NCBI GenBank assembly: GCA_022835595.1
Contig: BQUP01000006.1
Location: 1-64,000 of the forward strand
Direction: 5' to 3'
DNA: 64,000 nucleotides
DNA from: Cystobasidium ongulense
Taxonomy: Eukaryota; Basidiomycota; Cystobasidiomycetes; Cystobasidiales; Cystobasidiaceae
The translations under genes and the position numbers were made by a program. Below, in pieces: positions 1 to 11,099 of this stretch. The notes below the pieces were generated by a model. That model saw only the letters and a list, made by a program, of their open reading frames with translations. It did not search any database and was not told the DNA's origin. Every line of letters begins with the position of its first letter. Positions within the stretch are counted from its first letter, which is position 1.

Positions 1-270
1 CCTAAACCCCTAAAAACCCTAAAACCCCAAACCCTAAACCCCTAAAAACCCCTAAAACCCCTAAACCCTAACCCCTAAAACCCCTAAAACCCCTAAAACC
101 CCCCAAAAACCCTAAACCCTAAAACCCCTAAAACCCTAAAACCCCTAAACCCCTAAAAACCCTAAAACCCCTAAAACCCCTAAACCCCTAAAAACCCTAA
201 AGCCTAAAACCCCTAAACCCCTAAACCCTAAAAACCCCTAAACCCCTAAACCCTAAAACCCTAAAACCCT
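1..270. repeat. Telomeric repeat array, irregular CCCTAAA type
   Basis: The window starts inside a C-rich telomere strand. Units vary between CCCTAAA, CCCCTAAA, CCCTAAAA, CCCCTAAAA and CCCCTAAAAA, so the G strand reads as short runs of T, then A, then three or four G. The orientation, with the C-rich strand read 5' to 3' at the left edge, shows that the left edge is a true chromosome end. The mixed unit lengths suggest a telomerase that slips on its template. A single AAGCCTAAA variant occurs near 200. Confidence 0.97.
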
Positions 271-692
271 AACGCACGCCTTTGTGCGCAAAACAAAAGT
301 CAGGCCCTAGAAAAACCCTCGGATGTGTCTTTGCGCTTTAAACACGCTCAGAACGGTTTTTCACCCCTAAAAACTTTACTTTAGTCTTTCCTCACTCTAC
401 CTGGTCTAACCAACTTCAACTCAAACTCAAGAGGGTCACTTACTTCTCTTTAACTCTCAAAACCTGTCAACTTACTTCTAAACCCTAACGCGCGCCTTTG
501 TGCGCAAAACAAAAGTCAGGCCCTAGAAAAACCCTCGGATGTGTCTTTGCGCTTTAAACACGCTCAGAACGGTTTTTCACCCCTAAAAACTTTACTTTAG
601 TCTTTCCTCACTCTACCTGGTCTAACCAACTTCAACTCAAACTCAAGAGGGTCACTTACTTCTCTTTAACTCTCAAAACCTGTCAACTTACT
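265..692. repeat. Two tandem 216-bp subtelomeric repeats
   Basis: Copy one covers 265-480 and copy two starts at 481. The alignment stays in register to 692, with a period of 216 bp. The only difference I see in the well-aligned part is ACGCACGCC against ACGCGCGCC near the start. Each copy begins with AACCCTAACG, so a telomere-like CCCTAA seed lies at the telomere junction and again at the junction between copies. Each copy contains the near-palindrome TTTGTGCGCAAA. The near identity points to recent duplication or ongoing homogenisation. Confidence 0.95.
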
Positions 693-693
693 C

Positions 694-708
694 GCTCACT
701 TCGTGAGC
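694..708. other. Perfect short hairpin at the end of the second repeat
   Basis: GCTCAC, a TTC loop and GTGAGC form a perfect 6-bp stem directly after the end of the second 216-bp copy. It marks the boundary between the subtelomeric repeats and the unique sequence. Its function is unknown. Confidence 0.5.
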
Positions 709-2322
709 CTAAGTCGCTGACCTCTTGAGTCAAGCACAGTTCCTGGTAGCCCTGTATTCGCTGAGCAAAAGTTTATTGTCGGCTAAGCGAGAAAAGTTAT
801 ATTGCCTTTGCAAATCAACTTTTTCTCGCCACAATTCTCTCCCTTGGACTAATGGCTACACTCTGCATTTACCGCCTTACGCTCCTAAAAACCCACTCTT
901 TCGCTCCGTATCTATACTGCTACCAGCTCTTGCCATCACGGGCGCCTTGGCTCTACTTACGAAGCTCTGGACATCATTGGACGGGTCCCCCTCCTACTTG
1001 TTAATCTATCTGACGTTACTTACCTCGATGCCTGCACGCGCTGAAACCACGTTAAATCCAGCCATTTCCTCTGCGCTGCGCATGCATTACAGCAACATCA
1101 CCATGCCCTGATTTGCGCATTCTTAATGCTAATGGCCATAGTTTTACGGGTCACATGGCCCTTCCAATGGATGCGTCGGCTCCGCCTCTGGGGACAGCTA
1201 ACTAATGTTGTGCTGTTAGCATCGGGGTGCGCGTACGGGCAGATCTTGGAGTGCACCAGTTTGTGCCATTATTGTTCCTTTTGCGGTGGCAGATGGGGGA
1301 GTCCGACAAAGTGCTGGCATTCGACGGGCGACGGCTGCCATGGGATGGAGCTTGATAAATATGAGTTCATGGATCAGTGTCCCGTAGTGGTCTCCGTTCG
1401 GCAAGCGGTCAGTATGCCTGGCGGTCACTATACGTTGGTTGCCGTCGCGACTGGCACAGTCCGAATGCCAAGAACCATGATGCGCATATGCACGATGCGC
1501 CATTGTTCTCTCCTCTTAGACTCTCCATAGTAAACTGGTCACGTTCCGTACCTCGCAAAGATTTACGTATCGACATTGAATGTGTTCGGGTCAGAGCTTC
1601 CATATACTGACCAGGCTCTAAGTAGACCAGCCGAAGGCAGCAGCCGAAAGAGAGCACTAAATGTAAACGCGAACGAGTCAGAGTAACGCTTTCAGATCAA
1701 GAGATTCATAGAGTGCTTACAAGTTGAAGTCCGGGGTCAGGGGAGAAACGCACGGCCCAAGGCTTATGGCGTGACCGCCGTTGTCCCTGTGCTGGAGGAG
1801 GTGTAAGGCGCTGGGTTGAATAGTTGAAACGGCATCAAGTCGCTCGTCAGCAGCAGCGATACACAGTGGTGCATGAAAGGCCTGTTTCTTGTTGAGTGCT
1901 ACTGCCATATATACTTGAAAGAGCACTAAGCGCAAGCTAGCGTGCTAAGTTTGATGTTGATGAGCAGTATCGGACTTGATTGTTTGTCGTCGTTGATTCC
2001 TCGCATAGCCCCGATGTGTTCTGCAGTCCATTGTCAGTTGAAATGCACGGTCTTGATGATAGCGGGAAGAATCAGCGACTGTGAGATTAGCTCGATAGCT
2101 GTCGACGGTAACTAAGCACGTATGGAGAGTGTGATAATCCTACACGGGGAGAGATGTTTGAGGTTGGTGTAAGGCAACCTGGACACGTCCGCTTTTCTGC
2201 AATCTGCGCGTCAATCGTGCTTCATGGCTTCTCCCCCTTCCAACCTCCTCCATCACAAGAACAACAAATGCATGCGACGTGTTCCTTATGACAAGCGGAG
2301 TGTAGCTGTATAAGGCAATAGG
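709..2322. other. Subtelomeric stretch without a supported gene
   Basis: Two open frames on the plus strand (725-1111 and 1126-1530) are the longest here. The first would encode 128 residues with a hydrophobic stretch (around SILLPALAITGALALL) and a second one near its end. I recognise neither, they do not join through convincing splice sites, and composition gives no strong coding signal. The rest (1531-2322) holds only short overlapping frames on both strands. I treat the region as subtelomeric DNA that may contain a decayed or lineage-specific gene, and its right end as the promoter of WAPL. Confidence 0.5.
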
Positions 2323-5300
2323 ATGCTCCGCAGGCCTACACACACCTATGGGAAACGCAGCTCACGCTCAAAAAACGGCCGATCAACCTCTCGCGCGCCA
2401 ACGCAGGCGGAGGACAGCTCTCATGGCTCGTCACAGGATGGTCACCAAGTCAGAGAGGCTCCCATTGTGAATCAATCCCCTGTAAAATGCATTAAACAGG
2501 CGTCGTCGGCCATCAGCTCAAACGCAGGTCCCTTCAAGAAACGGTCTATGCTTCCGACCGCATCCACTTCACGCGTGCCTGAGGTGATTATTTACTCACC
2601 ACCTAAACGGGCGAAGGTCGATGCTGAAGACCAGTCCAAAGCCATCGAGTCGTCTATGTCATCTTTACCTCCATCGTCTACCAACCCGCCGATCAACTCG
2701 ACCCCCACTTATCAGCCTCTTCGCGACTACAAAGGAAAAGGAACGATGCAAGACATACCAGTGAAAGCCGGCCAGTCAAGTAGCGAATCGAGTTCCACCG
2801 AGTCTGACTGCGTCACAGTGACTTCTAAAGCGCTGTTCCGTACCATACCCCGGACAAGTCTAAGCTCGGGTGAGGAGCTACCCAACAGTGCAGTACTTTC
2901 AACACCTCGACGTTCTACCAAGCGGTATCCATCTTCTTCACCGGAGATGGCTTCGGAAGCCTTCGTCAGTCGCAATGTATCTCGTCACAAAATTGGACTT
3001 TCATCCCATTGCCCGAAGGAAAGTCTGCCCGGACAAAGCGCAGATCACAAGGCCTCACGACATCACTCATTGAAGAAGCCCGGCTTGAAATCAGAGAACA
3101 GCATGGATAGCCTTTTTGATGAACTGCTCGGCGATCCGAAACACTACGATGGGTCCCCACCGTACTTGTCGAAGGCTCAGGACCGCGAATTACTTCTTAC
3201 ACACATGGCTTCTCGACCCGCTGCAAGCGAAAACACAAGGGCCACCTCAAGTAGGTCACGAATATGTTCAGTAGCTTCATTAACGCTGAATATCCTTTAA
3301 TGTTGCAAAGCGCGCTCGCCCTCTCTTTCTGCGTCACCTGTAAGACTTCAACGGAACATCCCGTCGACAATGGACAGCGGTGCTGGCCAAAATCCTCTTA
3401 CCGACACCGACTTCCACAGTGACCCGACAAGCAGGCTTACAAATGTACACTCAGCTTTCTTGGCGTTTGAATCTGTCATCAATTCTGCCGAGACGAATCC
3501 CGAAGATACTCGGTTCAGCCAACATATCAACCTGTCTTCCAGACCATCACCTTCTGCTGTGAACATTTCTCAACTATCTCGTCCTACACCTTCGCGCGCC
3601 AAGTCTGCCTCCAGCCTCTCAGCCAACTTTAACAAAACAGATGATATCGTACAATCGCCCTCGGACAAACGTCTGACTGCCTCAGCGATGGAACAGAAGG
3701 GCTTGATTGGTCCACGCAGCAGCCCTGCCTCCGAGAGTGGAGAAAACTCAGACGAAGCCGATGCTTTCTTGCATTCAGTCAACCAACTTAGGGCTGCGGG
3801 TGATAGCAGGCGTTTCGGTGACGAGATGCACTATTTACTAGAGGGCCTGGAAGACGGGCAACCACTGGGCTTACATAGAGCGAGGTTCGTTTTGCGACTT
3901 TTCAATAATGGAAACTACTTGACGCAGCTTGCTTAGCTCCATGGTCATTTTGACAAAGTTTGAAGATGAAGAATTCGTCAGGAAGCTCAAGCTGTACGAT
4001 TTCACCACCCAGCTTTACACAATATTTCGCCGACTTCAGACAGTTCATGGTGACGTTGTAAGGCAACTTATACACAACTTTCTGCTCCTAGAATGCTAAG
4101 CTCCTCTCCTCAGATACTCGACATTACCCTTCTTCTCTTCATTTATGCGATTTGTACAGACCGCCACACAACTGAAACCCTCATCCACTCGACAAGTATC
4201 GAATCGCCTAGTTTACTACAAGTTCTCTGTGAAATGCTTAGCCGTGAATGGATTGACGAGCAGATAATCAATGCTAGCCGCTCAGGCTCTAAACCAGTAA
4301 AGCGCTCCCTGGCCACCCTCAACAGCTTCGCTCTTCGATTATCCAGCAAGCGAGACGGACGCCGAGACGATACATCAGTACGACGCTCTTTCGCAATCTT
4401 CTGGTACTCAAATGTGCTATGCTGACCTTGCATTCAGTGCACAGGCCGCGAGATACTCCTGCGCACACTGCTAGCAATCTTCAAGCAACTTCCCAATTCT
4501 CTCCGAGAGACTCCGAATGCTAATCTTGGCCAAGCTATACTGCAAAGCGTGCAACATGAAACCCGAGTGCTTAATACATTCTCTTCCGAATCTTCCGATG
4601 CGAGTCAAATCAAACTGTCCCTTGAACTCTTCGACCATATGGTTTCCAACTACGTCAATTCCATTGCAAATGGAGATACGCCGTCCCCTATAGTCGCTGA
4701 AGAAGAGATAGACAACCTCGCCGCCGGCTTGGGCGATGTGTTGTCTGCGGGCGCATTGCACTTTGTTCAATTGGAAAGGATTCCAGCCGATGAAGGTGAG
4801 CACGCTTTACTCGAACGCTTTATGGTTCAAATGTTCCGACACCTCCACCTCATCATAGTATCGGAGACTGTAGCATTGTGCCTCAAAATTCTCGTCAGTC
4901 TTGTGGACACCTCAAAGACGTGGTCGGACACTCTCAGCACAGAAAATAGTCCTCTTATGAGATCTTTGCTTCGCTTCATTCAAGTAGCTTGGAATACCGA
5001 GTTATATGGCAAAACCGATGTTGCAGCCGCTGGAGCTAGTATGGATGATTCTTCCGCAGACATACTCCTACTCTCCATGGGCTTACTTCAAACGATGCTG
5101 GAGAGCTCGTCAAAAGCGCGGTCGGTATACCAGAATTTGTGTAAGCCCTAGTATTGCCGCACAATTCCGCGTCAACTGAGCTTCTCTCGTCTTGCGCAGA
5201 CATCGGTAGCAACTGTATAACAGCCTGTGCCATGCACTGCACTTGTGAACAGACAGTGTCCGCCAATACCCAACTATGCCGTATGTACATCTCACATGAT

Positions 5301-5638
5301 TTTAAAGCAGATCAGGTAAGCGGATACAGTCGCACACTGCCTCATCGTGTCCCTGAAAGGAACATATACTGTACCGACAGGATGAGGCTCAGATTTTCGC
5401 TGGCTACGCAAGCCTCATTATCATCTACGGAAGCCTCGGGGACTCCAGAGCACAAAAAGCGGTTGTGCAGATTCTTCAAGACAATAAAGACAGTCTGGGT
5501 ATGATAGAAAAAGCTGTGCAAGAGCTGCTGAGATTACACAATAATGCGGATCAAATTGGCTTGGATGCCTCGCAAACCTCTTCGAAAGAACTGCGTTCGC
5601 TGCTTTCGGCGATTGAGAATGTCGTTACCGCACGATAG
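2323..5638 (+). CDS. WAPL: WAPL/Rad61 cohesin-release factor
   Basis: WAPL opens the cohesin ring with Pds5 and removes cohesin from chromatin in the nucleus. The exons I read are 2323-3250, 3311-3884, 3937-4057, 4114-4377, 4438-5140, 5200-5315 and 5381-5638. The N-terminal third is Ser/Pro/Lys-rich and disordered, begins with a THTYGKRSSR segment and carries a PPKRAKVD basic patch that may be a nuclear signal. The conserved WAPL domain begins near 3790 with NQLRAAGDSRRFGDEMHYLL and continues as helical-repeat sequence (VILTKFEDEEFVRKLKLYDF; ILDITLLLFIYAI). It ends with the typical C-terminal block around QIFAGYASLIIIYGSLGD. All joins keep frame and there is no internal stop. The first ATG is chosen because the conserved N-terminal basic segment follows it; an ATG further upstream is not excluded. 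This is the most telomere-proximal recognisable gene. Confidence 0.88.
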
Positions 5639-6012
5639 GCTTGCAAGGTAAAAGAATTGTAGGAATTGTGAGTATGCGGCGTTACTGCTGTCTCACAGCC
5701 TCCAGGTACCTCGTGATAATTGGTTGCACGCTTCCAGAGAATTTGGATCCCGTCGAGATGACAATGTAGCCGTACTAACTGGAACTGATATTGCACGGTA
5801 TCGTGGACTGCTTGATTACGATGTCTTTTGCTACCTTGGCTCGGTTGTCACGACGATCGCCATGCCAACTTTGGTCGATAAGGCGACAGCGGCTGCATCC
5901 GGCCTACCAAGACCACTGCATACTTCACTAGAATATATTGATGGATATATCTTCTCCCTTTACTTAATTTGCTTGTCCCTCCCACACAACTGACAATTAC
6001 TCATTTCAGAAG
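5639..6012. other. Intergenic: WAPL 3' end and noxB leader
   Basis: A 374-bp gap between genes on the same strand. An 89-residue open frame at 5724-5993 is not recognisable. A TTTCAG acceptor-like site lies just before the noxB ATG, so an upstream noxB exon or a spliced leader is possible but not shown. Confidence 0.5.
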
Positions 6013-8722
6013 ATGGACAGAACAAAGCGATCTTGGATCGCCCGCCACTTGGAGCCTCGGCGCCTTGCATGGTACATCCTCTTCTACGGTTCTCATCTTG
6101 CGGTCTTCTCGTTCGGATGGTGGAAACAAGCTTCCGATATCCGCCTCGCCGGTCTCAATACTCTCAAGTTTTCAGTTTGGTTTTCTCGTGGTGAGTTGCT
6201 ACAATTGGCTTTGTAGGAAGGTGTTAGTCCTCAAGTTGTCTTGCAATACTTGCAGGAGCCGGTCTCTGCCTTGGTTACGATGGTCTTCTAATCATGCTAC
6301 CACGTACGTCGTAGAAGTATTGTGGACAAGACATTCTGACTCATATGTCAACCCTTTAGTGCTTCGAAACATAGTTATGATCTTGCGACCTAAGCTGGCT
6401 TGTAAGGTTGCTGGTGACTTTCGCTCGGGCACAAATTAACGCAATCTGTTAGGGCTGCTTCCCCTGGACGAGTGTCTATGGTGAGTGAACAGCACTGCTT
6501 TGGTTGACCCGATTGAATTGTACTGACTTGCGTGCCGCATGTAGGTTTCACCGCCAGGTTGCTTATTCTATCGCCTTCTTTGCCATCATCCATACTACAG
6601 CGCACTGTAAGCAAAAAAAGCTGTACGGGACAAAATTTCGTCTGCAAAGTTACTCATCTGGGGTTGTCAGACGTCAATTTCTACAACGTGGAAAAGACTC
6701 AGCTCCGAAAGAACACGGCTTGGCAAATTCACTAGTAAGGTTTTCGACAATACACGACTCGCGTAGGGCTAAAGTGGGAAATGCATGGCAGCACGCAGCC
6801 TGGCGGTGTAAGTCGAAGCTTGATAATGGACATGCTGCCACAATTGTCTGACCATGCACCTCTTTTCACAGTTTACCGGGCATGTCATGCTAATGATTAT
6901 GGTACTCATGTATACCACCGCGTGGGTCGTCCGCATATGTACCCGCAATGCACACTGATTTTCAAAGACCTATAGGAGCGCCAAAATACGACATCAATGC
7001 TTGTAGGCCTGGTCCCACGACACACCGCGGGTCTGAATCCTGTATACTGATTGACCTACTCGACAGTGAGCTATTCTGGTACACTCACCATCTAGCTTTC
7101 TTTTGGCTTCTCGGACTCTGTGAGTGACTATCTCCGTACCCCTATGCAAAACCGCTACTTATTGATGCAGTATGGCGTTTTAGACACGCATGCATCGGGT
7201 TGCTTTGTGCGAGGAGGGCTCCCGGGTCAACCCGTTCAGTGCCTCGGCTACTATACCAACCAGTTTACTATCATCGGCGGTGTGCTGTACTTTGCCGAAA
7301 GGCTCTCACGCGAGGTACGGGCGCGCAGGTATACGATGATTACTAGTGTCTTCCTGCATCCAAGCGGCGCTATGCAGATCAGGTTCAATAAACCGAGTCT
7401 AAAATACAAAAGCGGCCAATGGATTTTCCTACAAGTTCCAGAGATCTCTCGACTAGAATGGTATGACTGTCCTTCCTTAATTCACCTACTGCATTGCTGA
7501 GTTTCTCCTTACTGCAGGCATCCTTTCACCATATCAAGCTGTCCATCTGATCCCTACATATCCGTACATATACGACAAGCCGGCGATTTTACAAGAGCTC
7601 TTGGCCTTGTTCTTGGATGCGCGTCTGGCTTAGCGGACCTGGTGGCTAAGGGCATACAGCCAGGTCCCGAGAAAAACGAGACAAGTCTTGCCCATACCGC
7701 CGCATTCTATGACATCACACAAAAAATTGGCACTCTTCCGCGTCTCCGTATAGACGGACCTTTTGGTGCACCCGCTGAAGATGTCTTTGAGTCGGAAGTC
7801 GCTGTACTCATAGGCACTGGAATCGGCGTGACGCCTTGGGCCAGTGTGCTGAAAGAGATTAGGTGAGCTTTCCCAGTCCATCCGCGAGCATAAATCTCAT
7901 TACTGACTCGTGAATCGTGTATAGCTATAGGGCTAATAGGGGTGCTCTTGGAACGCTTCGAAAGGTTGAATTCTTTTGGAGTGAGCTCCTCTTCCCAATT
8001 AAGTCTGTTGGAAATGTACTTATAACCGTTTGATTGCTGGTCCTACAATATTTCTAGTAAACAGGGATGCCGGCGCATTCGAGTGGTTTACGTGTCTGCT
8101 GTAGGTTGCTAACAGTTCGCTATGTCACTAAGCCTAACCTGACAATTATTCCCTCACGTTGCATAGCAGGGAAATCGAGGAAGGTCTCACTGGAGATTTA
8201 GTTCATATCAATACATATGTTACGGCAGAAATGGACGAGGAGCAAGTGCACAACATTGCCATGAACGACATTGGCGGTGAGCTCATCTCCTATAATTCTT
8301 GCATGCTCTTTAGCTGATTTTACCTCTCCATTCGATACGACTTCGTCCAAAATTAATAGCGGCCTATGATCCTCTGACTACCCTTCGTTCCAAGACTCAT
8401 TTTGGTCGTCCGAACTGGCGAACTATTTTTACATCTCTCAAGCACGGTATCGAAGATGGAACTTACTTGGCAGGTATGGAAAGCAGCCTCCGTCCTACAG
8501 TCTCTGTCTTCTATTGTGGCCCTAGCGGATTAGGCAAAGATCTCAAGGGATACTGCCAGTGGGCGGAGAGCAAGCGCGTCCAGTTCAAATTTCAGTCAGT
8601 CAAATATGTTTCCCGGCGCTTCTTGCTCGACTGATTTATTTTGTATACTGCAGAAAAGAACACTGTAAGTCGCCAAGTTTCCGAAGACACACAGCTTCTT
8701 GCTGAGCAATTCTGTAGTCTGA
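6013..8722 (+). CDS. noxB: NADPH oxidase, NoxB class
   Basis: This is a membrane flavocytochrome that moves electrons from NADPH through FAD and two haems to oxygen, giving superoxide; fungal Nox enzymes act in hyphal and spore or fruiting development with NoxR, Rac and tetraspanin partners. The start MDRTKRSWIARHLEPRR matches the NoxB rather than the NoxA N-terminus. In order I see WFHRQVAYSIAFFAIIHTTAH and FWYTHHLAFFW with the haem-ligand histidines, HPFTISSCPSDPYISVHIRQ for FAD binding, GTGIGVTPWASVL and YCGPSG for NADPH binding, and the C-terminal KEHF. At least ten short introns are needed. The last exon is only TCTGA (8718-8722): its TC completes the Phe codon begun by T at 8664, then TGA stops. 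No partner subunit gene (NoxR, NoxD) lies in the window. Confidence 0.93.
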
Positions 8723-9097
8723 ACTTCAGCTACCTCCCGTGAGAAATCCCGAGCCACCACTTGTTGTTCATCGGCCTCTTCGCTGCTTCGATGTAAGGAT
8801 AGATGAGGTCTTGGTAGCGTCCAAGTTCTATGCGTCCTCAACCCTTTATTCTCGCCACCGAGTACATTCGATGCTATCTGCAGCTGGACGTATGATCTGA
8901 ACTGGAGCAGAGCTCGAAAGTGTTGTATGCTCTTTGAGACAGTCATTTAGATACTGCTTGCCTTCCAACTCTTTCCCAGCTGTAAGCTCGCCACTTCGGT
9001 GAGAGGGGCATGCGCGAGCTTGCGGTTTGCAGTCTTCTAGTCTCTCCCCGACTTGTCCGCAGCCCACCGCGGTTACAGCACCTAAGCGATCCCAGCT
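8723..9097. other. Intergenic: noxB 3' end and next promoter
   Basis: A 375-bp gap. Only short frames in shadow orientation; I see no gene or repeat. Confidence 0.6.
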
Positions 9098-10623
9098 ATG
9101 CTATCCTCAAGATCACAGCATGCGCTGTTCGTGGACAAAGAGAATGCACTGGGAAACCCCCCGTCAAGAAAGTCCAGTGCGCTATCCGCGTCGAGCCAGC
9201 TGCTGAAGACGCCTAGCGCGAAACAGCAGCCCATGGGAGGCGCAAAAACGGTAAAGGCTACGTCTAGCAAGCAACCACTGGGAACAATGCATGTCAAGTC
9301 TCACAAGAACTCCGGGGCCGCTACCATCGCTCTTGAACCAGGCGCCCGGGTCCTTGGTGCCAAAGACGGTAACAATCGCTCAGGCTTGATAGCGAGAGGT
9401 TCTCAGCAAGGGGGCAAGGCTGCAGGCAAGCATCTGGATGCAGTATACGATGACTGTAGCCTCATGCGTATGTCTGCGCACGCTTCTTGCTACATTCTTG
9501 GGTACCATGGCTGATAAACATTGAAATACAGCACCGATCACCCAGCGCGCAACCGCGTCGAGCAGCCCTCGAATACTTGTAAAGTCTGAGAAAAAGGTCA
9601 AGAGTACACCCACTTCTGCTGCGAGCGTGCAACAACCATCAAATAAGACGCCTGCAAGGCGGAAGCCGAGACCGATTCCCGAGGATGCCGAGTCCACCGT
9701 TCCTCCTGTTAAAACACCAGCCTTTGGACCCTCGGTCGGCACGACGCGCGTTTCTCCCGGGCACAACAGTCTCTTTCCATCACTTTCAGCTTTCAAAACA
9801 CCTTCTCCTAACCATCTTCTGCGGCGTCGTAAAGGAGCTGCTAGTCCTGTTCCTCTGCACTTCAATCCTACCAGCTTGAGAGGCGATGATGTTGTGGAAG
9901 ATCCGCAGGATATCAAGCCACCAAAGCCCACGCTCTTGGAGGAACTCGATGCACAGCATGCACTAATAGACGATACCCAAGAGCCTGATACTGCTACGCG
10001 ACAAGCTGTAGATCCCCAAGGTATTTTCTGTTGCCGACTCGTCTGCTATTTCACCTTGTCTAACGATGGTAATTTTTTTAGATTTACCCGTCGATCTTCC
10101 TTTCGAAATGCCTGACTATCGGACCATGGATATTCTTGACATTAACTTCAAGGTCACTTCGAGGCCGCCTCTACCTTTCTTAGAGGATGCCGTACCGATA
10201 TCGCTGGACGACTCGGACATGTATACTCGAGACTGTCTATACGAAGTTGAACTAGACCAGCCTCGTATATTTCCCCATCCCTCAATTCAAGCCACTACGA
10301 AAGTTGGCACTAACAAGACGTCTCTCTCGATGGGTCTTCATCAGAGTATAGCATCTAATAGATTGGGAAAGCTCGCTGTCCGCCAACCGTCCCTGCAAGC
10401 GACATCGCGCGCCTCGTCCGGCCACACAGCAGGGGCTGGAATACAAGAACGTGTGCAAGTTCGTCCATATCACCCATCCCTGAAGACCTCCCAACTTCGC
10501 GCCAACTCTGCCACTCGCGCTGGTGAGCGACCAAAAGCGACCAGACCGTCTATACACATCGCCTCACTTGACTATCCCGAAGTCATACACTTTGATATTG
10601 GCACCATCGATCTTCTCCTCTAG
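9098..10623 (+). CDS. KEN-box protein, probable securin (Cut2/Pds1-like)
   Basis: Securins hold separase inactive until the anaphase-promoting complex destroys them. Three exons join in frame, with introns near 9468-9531 and 10021-10081. The protein is low-complexity, basic and about 460 residues. The N-terminus has a KEN box in context FVDKENALGNPP, then KQPLGTMHVKSHKN and GARVLGAKDGNN. These sit in the same order as the KEN-like site and two destruction boxes of fission yeast Cut2 (RAPLGST and RTVLGGKSTN, from memory). A central acidic stretch DLPVDLPFEMPDYRTMD, followed by RPPLPFLEDAVPISLDDSD, is where the separase-binding segment would lie. The C-terminus VIHFDIGTIDLLL resembles the Cut2 tail. 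Securins diverge too fast for certainty, and canonical RxxL boxes are not perfect here. A KEN-bearing APC/C substrate of another kind is the alternative. Confidence 0.55.
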
Positions 10624-11099
10624 CCAGTGGATTACCCTAATGTAGCCTCTCCTTCAAGCAGTGTTTAGTCCCCTTAGCGTTCAGGCGCTCAATGTAGCTC
10701 ACCTATGTTTCTCGCTTATGCTGTGTTATAGATATTTTCGCAACCTACCACGATTATTTGAACTAATCCATTGCAAGCGTGAAGCTGATAGTGGCTTGGG
10801 CATGCTATTTGACTTTTCCATCCTGCCAATTTTTCAGGGCAAATCATCTGAAGATGGACCTATATGCCTTCCTTGTTTACTCCTAGGCACCGGGAACCTA
10901 GGAGTCTGGCCAGATGCAAAATTCGTAAAACCCCTGCAAGCTGTGTTCTCTCGGTCAAATTTGGCATCATGTTAGGCAAAGGAGAGAAAATTTCCGTTCG
11001 AAAGGCACCGCACCGCCTCGAGCAAGTTGTGAGCCACTTGCACGTATTGTAAGGCGCACTCTAAACAATCTCTGCTTCCTTTTCAGCGAGGTAGCAACC
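10624..11099. other. Intergenic between two plus-strand genes
   Basis: A 476-bp gap holding the 3' end of the securin candidate and the leader of the M50B-like gene. Frames here (for example 10661-10975) have no recognisable content. I see no further gene. Confidence 0.55.

Noticed and set aside
1-692. CRISPR-like direct repeats
   Set aside because: The repeats are telomeric or long subtelomeric units without spacers of the right size, at a eukaryotic chromosome end.
709-2322. A remnant of a mobile element next to the telomere
   Set aside because: I found no terminal repeats, target-site duplication or recognisable enzyme motif on either strand.
4404-4437. A 34-nt intron in WAPL
   Set aside because: It breaks the downstream frame. 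A GTACGA donor at 4378 gives a 60-nt intron in phase.
6013-8722. Ferric reductase instead of NADPH oxidase
   Set aside because: The N-terminus, the haem-helix spacing and the KEHF end match NoxB, and ferric reductases lack this C-terminus.
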